Assembly: GCA_920105625.2 (NCBI GenBank)
Contig: OV050032.1
Location: 130,361,310-130,425,309 of the forward strand
Direction: 5' to 3'
From: Clusia tigrina
Lineage: Eukaryota > Arthropoda > Insecta > Diptera > Clusiidae
DNA: 64,000 nt
Part shown: piece after piece, positions 22,445 through 30,758 of the stretch
How positions within the stretch are numbered: position 1 is the stretch's first letter
Layout of the letters: the number at the start of each line of letters is the position of its first letter
The notes under the pieces: model-generated
Seen by the model: the letters and a program-made list of their open reading frames with translations, nothing else
What the model was told of the DNA's origin: nothing
Databases searched by the model: none
Position numbers and translations under genes: made by a program

Positions 22445-22866
22445 TGTTTAAGGATCTTTTTCCTTAAATGGTTGCTAGTTCGGTGCTTGTACCAAAATGG
22501 CTGATGAATTGTTATATGGTGCTTGTACCAGTATAACTTGGAAAGAACACAAATTCGTGTGGTTGATGGAGTCAATTATTAAAACTGACTGATTTATTTC
22601 ATAAAGGTGTGAACTTATATACTAATTGATACACATATAATTACAATAACAATTAAGGAATTTAACTAATGCTTACGTACAAAAAAACGGAAATATCATG
22701 TTGCTCAAATTTAAAGAAATTTTAAAAAAATATTCACACACATAAAAATGCTAGCTTGCAAAATTGTGCATACGTACGAGTATGTGCAAATATAACTACC
22801 TGCAATTTGATGGGCATATTCGTTCGTGGAGCAGTGGGATCGCTACGCTCGGCATATGGTTAAACA
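22445..22866 (-). repeat. BEL-2 5' LTR
   Basis: 422 bp; on the minus strand it starts TGTTTAACC and ends TTAAACA. It contains the repeated word ggtgcttgtacca twice (plus-strand reading near 22480 and 22520). The ATCAT target duplication follows at 22867. Confidence 0.9.
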
Positions 22867-22871
22867 ATCAT

Positions 22872-23291
22872 TGTTTGAATTGTTATTAGTAAAGCGTATA
22901 TAGAGTATTTAATTTTTTTATAATCGGCTACTATTTTACTGATTTGGTCAAAAGCTGCTATAAATAAAACAACAGATAAAGGGGAGCCCTGTGGTATCCC
23001 ATTATCGAGAGACCAAGTATTTGAAAATTTTTGTTTAACTCTCACCCGAGACCTGCGATGGGTCAGGAAGGCCTTTACATGATGTAAGTTTTTCAAGAGA
23101 GTTGACTTTAGCTTCTCTAACAGCTCTTCTAAATGTTGCATTTCCTTTTTTGTACAGAGCTAAATTAGTGTCGATTCTGTAATGCTTATAATCGCGCCAG
23201 CTAGATATAATTTTTTCTCTTAATAATTATAAATTGCTATTCCACCATGCTCCAGATTTTTTGACAAAGTTACTTTAAGTTTGTGGAATTA
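22872..23291 (-). pseudogene. I-type LINE, middle part: linker and RT palm fragment
   Basis: Minus strand. Near 23250-23100 is the endonuclease-RT linker (KSGAWWN, REAKVNSLEKL). It joins at once to RT motifs GIPQGSPLSVVLF (near 22990) and a damaged YADD region (SIYALLITI). The RT segment holding the first catalytic Asp is missing, so this copy carries an internal deletion. BEL-2 is inserted on one side, the mariner on the other. Confidence 0.8.
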
Positions 23292-23293
23292 TA

Positions 23294-24244
23294 CGAGGTG
23301 TGATCAAAAAATAACCGTTATTTTCATCTTTTCGTGAGTTACGTATGTTCGATGTTCGCATTTTTTTTTCTGTTATTTTGGTACACATGTCTGTTATATA
23401 TGTTGGCAATACCAACCATTTTGGATTGTCAGTTTGTTTTTGACAGATAAAAAGGTTAGTCGTGTTTTGGTGTGCTCTTCAATTTTGTACTATTCGAAAA
23501 AAATGGATCAAAGAAACTGTATTCAGTTTTGTGTAAAAAATGAAATTAAATGCGCAAGGACATTTGAAATGTTGACTGTGGCCTTTGGCGAGTCTAGTAT
23601 GAGCAGAACACAAGTTCAATTGTGGTATAACCGGTTTAAGGAAGGCCGAGAAGATGTCAATGACGATGCTCGTCCTGGTCGCCCGAGCACGTCAACAAGC
23701 GATGAAAACATTGACGCAGTGAAGAAAATGATTTTGGATAATCGTCGAATCACTATCAGAGAGGTTGCTGATGATGTTGGCATATCGTTCGGCTCATGCC
23801 AAGCAATTTTTACGGATGTTTTAGGCATGAAACGAGCGGCAGCGAAGATTGTTCCAAAATTGCTAAATTTTGAGCAAAAACAACGTCACATGGACATCGC
23901 TCAGGAGCTGTTTTTGGCCAAAAACAAATCCGTTATCATGCCTCAACCACCGTATTTACCGGACTTGGCCCCCTCTGACTTTTACGTCTTTCCAAAATTG
24001 AACACACCGGTGAAAGGAAAGCGTTTTGCTACGATTGAGGAGATAAAAGAAAAATCGAAACAGGACCTGTCGGCGATACCAAAAAAAGCGTTTCAGAAGT
24101 GTTTCGAGGATTGGAAAAAACGCTGGCATAATTGTATTATTTCTGAGGGGAATAACTTTGAAGGGGACAAGATAGTTGTTGATGAATAAATAAATACTTT
24201 ATTTTTTGATCACACAATAACGGTTATTTTTTGATCACACCTCG
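23294..24244 (+). mobile_element. mariner, internally deleted
   Basis: 951 bp between TA dinucleotides (23292-23293 and 24245-24246). The 29-bp terminal inverted repeats (CGAGGTGTGATCAAAAAATA...) match perfectly by eye. About 27 bases before the right end part of the repeat (ttttttgatcacac) is duplicated. Mariners are usually about 1.3 kb; this one is shorter because of an in-frame deletion in the transposase. It lies in the endonuclease-RT linker of the I-type LINE. Confidence 0.95.
23503..24189 (+). CDS. mariner transposase lacking the catalytic core
   Basis: 228 residues from ATG 23503 (MDQRNCIQFCV) to TAA. The N-terminal DNA-binding region with paired helix-turn-helix units is complete: LWYNRFKEGREDVNDD, then RPGRPSTSTSDEN, then ITIREVADDVGIS. 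At DIAQELFLAKNK, around residue 138, the sequence jumps to the C-terminal end (PYLPDLAPSDFYVFPKL). Only the third catalytic Asp remains; the first two and the region between them are gone without a frame change. It cannot cut DNA but might still bind the inverted repeats and interfere with active copies (inference). Confidence 0.9.
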   Translation: MDQRNCIQFCVKNEIKCARTFEMLTVAFGESSMSRTQVQLWYNRFKEGREDVNDDARPGRPSTSTSDENIDAVKKMILDNRRITIREVADDVGISFGSCQAIFTDVLGMKRAAAKIVPKLLNFEQKQRHMDIAQELFLAKNKSVIMPQPPYLPDLAPSDFYVFPKLNTPVKGKRFATIEEIKEKSKQDLSAIPKKAFQKCFEDWKKRWHNCIISEGNNFEGDKIVVDE

Positions 24245-24246
24245 TA

Positions 24247-25042
24247 CATTGGCAGTAAACCGAATTGCTTTGGAATATTTAGCAGTTTCTTGGTTAATAT
24301 TATTGGATGGGGAGAAACATTCAAAACTATGCGCGCAAGCGCCCTGAAAAGCAGTTCAATTCGCTAAATCAGTTTTGTATTTGTGCTTGGGAATGATTCT
24401 TTCAGGATTGAGGTTGGATATGATATCAATAGAAATGGGGAAATGTTTACGGATATGGAGATTATTTATAGTAACCGAACTACATTTCGGTGCAAGGTGT
24501 GCTGAGCATAAAGAAAGGTAAATGTGGATGAAGGTTTTGTGAGTTGAAAAATAAGTGGGGGACCCATCATTTAAAACGATGAGACCATTTAAAACGATGA
24601 GAGGAGACAATTTTGGAAGATTTTGCTACTATCATTGGCTTGAGGACAGCCCCAGAGATGGCTCCAAAAATTGAAATCGCCGGATAAGATATGCTGTGAT
24701 GAGGAAAAACCTAGTAAAGACTCTAAATCCTGAACTAAAAACTTTTGTTATTGTGAAAGTTAGTCCGTATTTGATTTCTAATACTAACGATTCTAGTGGA
24801 GATTGTACATTAAGTAATTTATACGGAATAACCTTCTTGATTAGAATCCCAATTCCTTGTTTAGATGAGAGGTTTGTAGAAAGGTTGTGAAAATATCCAA
24901 TATATTGTTTAGGGGTGATTATATTATCTTTTCCGTAAGGGAAGTGCGTTTCTTGAAGTGAAATGATCTCAGGAGAAATATCTTTTATGTTCAAATGGAT
25001 TTCATTGTAGTTGTTTATAAAACCTTTTATGTTCCATTGCAA
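24247..25042 (-). pseudogene. I-type LINE ORF2 endonuclease
   Basis: Minus-strand ORF2 start at about 25042: MQWNIKGFINNYNEIHLNIK and IISLQETHF, the apurinic-type endonuclease start with its catalytic Glu. It continues near 24630-24360 with NDGSPTYFSTHK, then the linker near 24300. A short tandem duplication (catttaaaacgatgagac) at about 24568-24602 disturbs the frame. The mariner follows. Confidence 0.82.
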
Positions 25043-25146
25043 TCATCGCAGAGTACCATGAAATGTTTATTTTTGTTGGAAGATGGTAGCGATCGAAAGT
25101 CAACAAAACTACACCACTTGGATGTGGCTTACCGTCAATTAGTTTA

Positions 25147-25640
25147 TTAAATAAATTTGTATACCGAATTTATACCTTGGGATGAAAGTTCATTCACTAT
25201 TTCATCTTCTGCAACTTGGTTGAGGCATGGAGCGTACACTGTACCCTTAGTGCTATTTAACGCTACGTGAAAGAAGCATTTAATAGGACATATTCCAAGG
25301 AGTTCTTTAGCTGCAATAACTTCTTTGCAACTCTTACACTTTTCACGAAAAAAGCAAAGTACCATCGCGAAGTTCCGAGATAGTTTAAATTTCTTTACTG
25401 ATTAATTTCAATGATTTGTGTACAGCAAAGCAGGAGACAATTTTTAGTGGTTTACTATCAATAGTGGAGGCAACAACAACAAACTTATGGTTGTTTAAAC
25501 GTGATTCAGGTAGCTCTGGGAAGTCGTCAAGTAGTGGTGTCGAAGCCAAAGTTTTTCTTAGCTGTATGATTGTCTGCTAACGCGGCGAACCGTTTGTTCC
25601 CCAAGCGGGGGTGCCCAGGGGCATTCTGAATATGGTGAGA
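25147..25640 (-). pseudogene. I-type LINE ORF1 remnant
   Basis: Minus strand. Near 25560-25400 is FPELPESRLNNHKFVVVAS; at 25365-25147 are LFFREKCKSCKEV and KGTVYAPCLNQVAEDEI, resembling the RNA-binding ORF1 of I-clade elements. The zinc knuckles expected before ORF2 are absent, probably lost in a deletion between 25147 and 25043. The 5' end near 25640 is approximate. Confidence 0.65.
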
Positions 25641-25979
25641 GTATTAGCGACACCGAAAATGTATTTTCAAGGTATACGGAAAGGGGAGAAGAGTTAATTA
25701 AAGAGAAAGAAGTAATAACGGTACTTATTTGAGTAAAGAACTGTGAGTACCGGTCTTAACAAAAACGATGTGATCACAACAAGTGATAGTCGAAGACTGT
25801 ACATATATATAAATTTTACATATGGTACATATGAGTGTTACTAGTATTTTAACTTGTTGGTTTCACTGTCTATGCTTGTGTAAAATAGCGATCAAATAAT
25901 ATCATATGAAATCAGGGCTACATTTAAATTTAAGTTTTTGGGGGTCACTTCATTTGTATTTTAATAATAAGAAACAAAT
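25641..25979. other. Spacer with no recognised feature
   Basis: AT-rich sequence with short tatata runs and no open frame that resembles a known protein. It separates the LINE 5' end from the truncated 5' edge of gypsy F. Confidence 0.5.
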
Positions 25980-26435
25980 TGAAATCGGTACAGTCAGAGT
26001 AGAGCTGTTTACTGGGAAAATAATGGACCAGTTCGAGCGAGTACGAGCCGGGAAGAAGTTCAGGAATTGTTTAAAGAGCAAACGACGGAGGAGCTGTGTC
26101 GCCATTAGAAGTAGCGGATCAGGCCTTGACAGCAATCCAAAACAGGACAGAGGAGAAATCGTTCAAATTTCATAAAAAAACAGAAGTTTTGAGAACGGAG
26201 AAGGAGTATCTTGTGAATAAGGTGAAGGAACTTTCTCAAAGATTAACAGAAACAGAGGAAGCAGCATCGTTGTTAGAGACGGAGTGTGCAGAATTAAAAA
26301 GAGGACGGGCGACCAATAGTACCTCAACGAATAGAGAGAGATCAAATTCAGCATCAGCTGGGTTTACACAGACAGTATTGATATTGCTTCCGGAAGTTCG
26401 CTGGCCGGAATATTTAACACCGGAAGGAAGAAGTC
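25980..26435 (+). pseudogene. gag: Gypsy F gag, left part
   Basis: Matches gypsy A gag at about 28440-28870: a coiled-coil region (ALTAIQNRTEEKSFKFH, LSQRLTETEEAASLLETE) followed by LLPEVRWPEYLTPEGR. The 5' half of gag and the LTR of this copy are missing. Gypsy A is inserted after 26435, and the same gag resumes at 37262 in step with the A sequence, so the two pieces are one older copy. Confidence 0.85.
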
Positions 26436-26436
26436 T

Positions 26437-26481
26437 GTTGTGAGTTAGAATCAAGCTACCTACGCGTAGTTGACTCACAGC
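26437..26481 (+). promoter_or_regulatory. Stem-loop at the LTR start
   Basis: GTTGTGAGT (26437-26445) pairs with ACTCACAGC (26473-26481), nine pairs including one G-T. An inner CTAC/GTAG pairing is possible. The equivalent place in gypsy E (56840-56884) forms a 12-pair stem; where A has T-A at 26441/26477, E has C-G. The role is unknown; the site is at the very end of U3, where integrase and transcription factors act. Confidence 0.6.
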
Positions 26482-26747
26482 ACCGGCTCCTATTAAATTC
26501 ATTAAAAACGCACATATTTTTAGGGTGCAAATATTGTAAATGAATAGTATTTATGCATTAATTATGATGTAAACTTTTAGGGTGTCACAGTTCCGCAGTC
26601 AAGCTGACGAGGGGCATTTAGAATGCACCGACGACACTTTTACTTGCAGTAGGTCAGTGGATTTGAGCCACTGACACCAAATAACAATTGCGTAACTGGA
26701 ACACCAGAAAAGTCAAGACGTAGACTGTAATGTTTATTTGTAAATAG

Positions 26748-26776
26748 TATATAAGAACTAGTATTTTAAGAATAAA
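26748..26776 (+). promoter_or_regulatory. Gypsy A LTR core promoter and poly(A) signal
   Basis: TATATAA at 26748-26754 lies 17 bases before AATAAA at 26771-26776. The predicted start site, about 30 bases after the TATA box, thus falls close behind the poly(A) signal. Gypsy E has the same layout (tataaata, then aataaa near 57080-57105). Confidence 0.65.
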
Positions 26777-26908
26777 GCATCTTGTTGTTTTAAACCCAAA
26801 ATAGTGCAGTGCTTATTTAACAAAGTAGTTTAGTGTTTTCAGTGACGCGCCCAGCGAACCAAGACAGGACGTCTCCCGAGGACAACAAGCAAGCACGCAA
26901 CCCCAACA

Positions 26909-28054
26909 TTTTGGCGCAGCCGGTCTAAAGGACCTATTGGAGGAATCCCAGGGCAAGGAACCCTGAAGCAGTGAGGCATCCTGCAACGAATTCGAAGGAC
27001 CTGAACCGTTGCAGGTCGCTAAGGACGCTAAGCATGAAGAAGGACGCTAAGGATAAAGATGTCATCGAAAAAAATGTGGGTGAGTAGAGTGTATGATAGC
27101 GTAATCTAAGTAGATACTTCTGCGACCCTGAAGGCGCCGTAGCGCTGGTCAAAGAAGTTGCAACCTACAGGCGCGTTTGCGCTGTTGCACGCATCTTTGA
27201 ATGGCAACCATAAACCGTCAGTATGATCGGACGGTCTATGTATGTTCATCCTAGCTGTGAGGATTTTTTTTGTAGGGGATTTGAAATTGTTTGTCTTGAG
27301 GGACATTTATATTGTTTAGAAGGCCATGTAGTCTATATTAAGACATTTAAATTGTTTTTGTATTGTTTAAATTCTGATGTTCTATATTGTTTGAAAACAA
27401 ACATAGAACATTTGATTTAAATATTTGGCATTTTGAGCTTAGGGTATTAGGCAAAAATATTTCAAGAGGTGTTTACAACACGTGTTGTTGCATCAGAGTT
27501 TTTGTAGTTCGGAAACTACGATTTGCGTAGCAATGTTGAAGAAAACATTTAAATGCTATTATTACGTGGCGCATTCGTTACGGGTTTATTTTTAAATATG
27601 GATTCAAATTTCCGGGAATGAATCAAGACACTTTTGCCTGTTTCGGTTTTTACAAACATATGGCCTTTCCTATGGATTTTTGGGAGTATTAAAAATGGTG
27701 AGAGGAAATCAAGGAGTATCTGTGCGGAAGTCAAGAACCAATTTGCACTGAAGGAAGGACTTAATGGACGCCGTTAGACAGCGGATTTTAAACTTGAGAT
27801 GGAGGATAAGTAAAGAAAGAATATAAACATAGAATTTACTGTGGAATGTTTTTTTAAAATAAATTTGTATTTATCAATAAGTAAGATGGAATAAAATATT
27901 GGGATAAGTTAATAACAAGTTTTAACAATTATTGGATTTTTATTTGTAATTGGGATACGCGACCTGTTCTGGTATTTGGGATGTACAAATGGATGGAGAT
28001 TTTTTCTTGAGATTGGGTTGTTCAACGGGATATTTATTGAACTAGGCATAGTCC
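26909..28054 (+). other. Gypsy A leader with PBS and splice-donor-like site
   Basis: PBS TGGCGCAGCCGGTC starts at 26912. A 5' splice-donor shape (g/GTGAGT) lies at 27080. No long open frame follows until gag at 28055. The block from about 27418 to 27650 is strongly conserved in gypsy E (57829-58050), better than noncoding drift would suggest. Confidence 0.7.
27475..27530 (+). promoter_or_regulatory. Conserved leader structure: palindrome and competing hairpins
   Basis: ACAACACGTGTTGT (27475-27488) is a perfect 14-base palindrome. GTAGTTCGGAAACTAC (27504-27519) folds as a 6-pair stem with a 4-base loop. CTACGATTTGCGTAG (27516-27530) folds as a 5-pair stem and shares CTAC with the first, so the two hairpins exclude each other. 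All three are unchanged in gypsy E (57877-57890, 57906-57932). Confidence 0.6.
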
Positions 28055-30394
28055 ATGGGACTCTCGAAAGAAGTGAAGGAGTTGCTGAAATCCCAGGAAG
28101 TGGTGGGTAAAGAGGTTCAGAGGTTGGTTTCAAACTTCAGGAAGGACCGGAAGGATGTCAAAAACGTGAAGTACTATCACAGACGCATCACAGAGTTGCG
28201 AGGCTTGGTGGAAAAATTTAACAGCAACCACGCAAAATTGCTGCCGAACAAGGAGGTCTGTAGGGACGACGAGTACTTTGCGACGGGTTTTCATGGATAT
28301 GTGGAGAATTTAGAGTCAGCGTGGCTTAAAGTATCCGAGTCGGAATTGGCAACGATTGAGGCACCGAGTGGGTCTCCGTTAAAGAGAAAGAAGGACGCAC
28401 AGAACGAGTTAAGAACAGTAAGAACGGAGGTGGATCTTTTCACCGAGAGGGCATTCGAGCAGTTCGAAGCAAGTATGAGCAGGGAAGAAGCTCAGGAATT
28501 GTGGAAACAGGCGAACGCTAGAGGAGCTGTCTCACCATTAGAAGTAGCGGATCAAGCCTTGACGGCAATCCAAAAAAGGACAGAAGAAAAGTTGTTCAAA
28601 TTTCATGAGAAAACAGAAGATTTGAGAGCACAAAAAGAGTATCTCGAGAATAGGGTAAAGGAACTTTCTCGGAGATTGACGGAGACAGAGGGAGCAGCAT
28701 CGCTGTTGGAAAAGGAGTGTGCGGAATTAAAAAGAGGACGGGCTACCAATAAGACCTCACCGAAAAAGGAGAGATCAAAATCAGCATCGGCTGGATTTAC
28801 ACAGACAGTATTGACATTGCCTCCGGAAGTTCGCTGGCCGGAATATTTAACACCAGAAGGGATAAGCCGCATTGTACAGCCCAGATTAGCTTTTAGTGAA
28901 GAAAGACAAGCTGAATTTTTGTTTGGCGCATCTGAAATCGGTGTCAAGCCATTTTCTCCGGAAAGTCCGATAAATAATAAAAATCAGGTATATCCGCCAA
29001 ACAAGCCAGAAGCAGTAACGGTGCAGCAAAGTCTCGATACAGTGGACAGTATTTCGCCTGTACGAATAAACGGTCGAAGATTAATAAGTTTGAGTCCGTC
29101 ACTGGTTAAGTACATCTCAGATCCGGGAGAAGTGCATTTGGAAGCCACCCAAAAAGACAACGCGCAAGTTTTACCAGCCATAAGTAAAACAAGAATAAGT
29201 AAAATGGATATCGAGGATATCTCCAAGACCGTGTCCAGGCTAGTACCTGTGTTTACTGGTGCTGAGTCGGTGGATTTAAGATCGCAGGTTCCTCAATTTA
29301 TCCAGGGGTGTGAGCTAGCAAAGAGGAGTATTCGTCCTGACGAATTGCAAGACTTTTTCGATTGTGTTAAACAGAGGTTGTTTGGAGATGCTTACAACCT
29401 TGTGCCGCTAAAGCAATTCGCTAATGTGAACGAGCTTTACGGTCTTTTAAAGAGACCCTATTTAAAGGAGAGAACTCTGGAAGACATATCCCAAGTGATT
29501 AGAATCGGGAAACAGCTGGCAGGGGAAGACATACGCGCTTTTGCCAGGCGTTTGGGGTCACTTCGGATGTTGGCCCAGGATGTAATAAAAAATAAGTACG
29601 AAGGCGTTGGTGATACCGCATTATTATATGAAGTTAACAAGTCGGTGTTAACGACTTTTATAGTGGGGCTCCGCAACTCCGCTCTAAAGATTCATATGCT
29701 GAATAGCAAAACAGGAAATCTGGAGGAATTGGTAGAAGAAGCAATTAGAGCGCAAGTCCTTGTGGAACGGAGTACGGCCGGTTTGGGGGAGATACATATG
29801 TTCGAAAATAGACAGGACAGTTTAACTGCCGCTGTCATGGATAGAGAAGGAAGTAATTCCGTCCCAAATACATACAGAGGAGCGTATAATCCCGGTGTCT
29901 CCGGCAGCAGACCCGCGAATCCGGGAAATCCGCACAGGGAGTTTGTACAGAGGGCACCCTCATGTTCGTTCTGCCATAAGCCAGGTCATACAAGGGATGA
30001 ATGCATTACACGCAAGAATACGCCCTACTGTATGGAATGCCAAGCATATGGTCATGAGGCAAGTAGACAGTGCCAAGTAGACACTGAATGGAATCAGAAT
30101 AGAAGGCAGCCAGCGTCGAGGCGCCCGGATCCACCCTTGAGGGGCAGCAGGGGTAGTAGTCAACGAGTTAATTCAACGGAAGGAATTAAACAAGGAAGAA
30201 ATCCTTTCAACACTGGGATTGGTCAGCAGCGACCAAATTGGAATTCTAGAGGTGAACAAAGGATAGGCAACACCCAACAGGGGTTGAAATGCTTCTCATG
30301 TGGACGAATGGGACATCGGGCAGCGGAATGTAGGGATAGACAAGTCCAACAAAGAAACCAGGGAAACTTCCAGCGACCCAGTCGAGGCCAGTAG
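28055..30394 (+). CDS. gag: Gypsy A Gag
   Basis: 779 residues, one intact frame from ATG 28055 (MGLSKEVKELLKSQEVVGKE) to TAG. Basic helical N-terminus; coiled coil at about residues 160-240 (RVKELSRRLTETEGAASLLE); capsid-like helical region at about 380-600; three CCHC knuckles at about 637-650 (CSFCHKPGHTRDEC), 658-672 (CMECQAYGHEASRQC) and 745-758 (CFSCGRMGHRAAEC). It binds genomic RNA and builds the particle. This is the best-kept gene of this family in the window. Confidence 0.92.
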   Translation: MGLSKEVKELLKSQEVVGKEVQRLVSNFRKDRKDVKNVKYYHRRITELRGLVEKFNSNHAKLLPNKEVCRDDEYFATGFHGYVENLESAWLKVSESELATIEAPSGSPLKRKKDAQNELRTVRTEVDLFTERAFEQFEASMSREEAQELWKQANARGAVSPLEVADQALTAIQKRTEEKLFKFHEKTEDLRAQKEYLENRVKELSRRLTETEGAASLLEKECAELKRGRATNKTSPKKERSKSASAGFTQTVLTLPPEVRWPEYLTPEGISRIVQPRLAFSEERQAEFLFGASEIGVKPFSPESPINNKNQVYPPNKPEAVTVQQSLDTVDSISPVRINGRRLISLSPSLVKYISDPGEVHLEATQKDNAQVLPAISKTRISKMDIEDISKTVSRLVPVFTGAESVDLRSQVPQFIQGCELAKRSIRPDELQDFFDCVKQRLFGDAYNLVPLKQFANVNELYGLLKRPYLKERTLEDISQVIRIGKQLAGEDIRAFARRLGSLRMLAQDVIKNKYEGVGDTALLYEVNKSVLTTFIVGLRNSALKIHMLNSKTGNLEELVEEAIRAQVLVERSTAGLGEIHMFENRQDSLTAAVMDREGSNSVPNTYRGAYNPGVSGSRPANPGNPHREFVQRAPSCSFCHKPGHTRDECITRKNTPYCMECQAYGHEASRQCQVDTEWNQNRRQPASRRPDPPLRGSRGSSQRVNSTEGIKQGRNPFNTGIGQQRPNWNSRGEQRIGNTQQGLKCFSCGRMGHRAAECRDRQVQQRNQGNFQRPSRGQ

Positions 30395-30758
30395 ACTGGA
30401 AACCCAAAAGAAAGGAAGTAACAGTTAGGCCGGAGGTACGTGTGACTGGTAATGTTGGAATTACAGTCCAGGAGAAGGAGGAGCAAGAGGCTCTCCAATA
30501 CCACGTACCGAGTAATGTAAGAACAATGGTTCAAGATACGGAGGAGCAAGAGTCTCTCCTGGAAAAAATTTTTGATTGCGTGTTGATTTGGGAAACTGTG
30601 ATGATTCTAGTACTTAGATTAAGTTTTAATAAGGTTAGAGAGTATAGGCCAATCGCCGTGTACGTGGTACGAGGATGTATAGTTAAGATATTCACTGTAG
30701 TTTTGAGGGAGTATAGTATAAACAATTTGAAGAGTTAGGAAATAGATACGCGTCCATT

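Larger units (their letters stand above)
14864..22866 (-). mobile_element. BEL-2: BEL/Pao element with env
   Basis: Element of about 8.0 kb inserted in the LINE RT region. Ends are TGTTTAA...TTAAACA. Target duplications ATCAT lie at 14859-14863 and 22867-22871. The LTRs differ by several substitutions and indels, so the copy is older than BEL-1. The 3' LTR (low coordinates) lacks about 47 bp of the LTR start, together with any polypurine tract. Gag, Pol and Env are all recognisable and related to BEL-1, but interrupted by stops and shifts. Confidence 0.93.
26436..26908 (+). repeat. Gypsy A 5' LTR
   Basis: 473 bp, TGTTGTGAG to CCCCAACA, ended by the PBS region ttTTGGCGCAGCCGG. It matches 36912-37259 with about ten differences, clustered near 26647-26673. 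It contains two stem-loops described below, a TATATAA box and an AATAAA. Confidence 0.93.

Noticed and set aside
24575..24602. Duplicated catttaaaacgatgag considered as a target duplication of another insertion
   Set aside because: The copies are directly adjacent with nothing between them; a simple tandem duplication.
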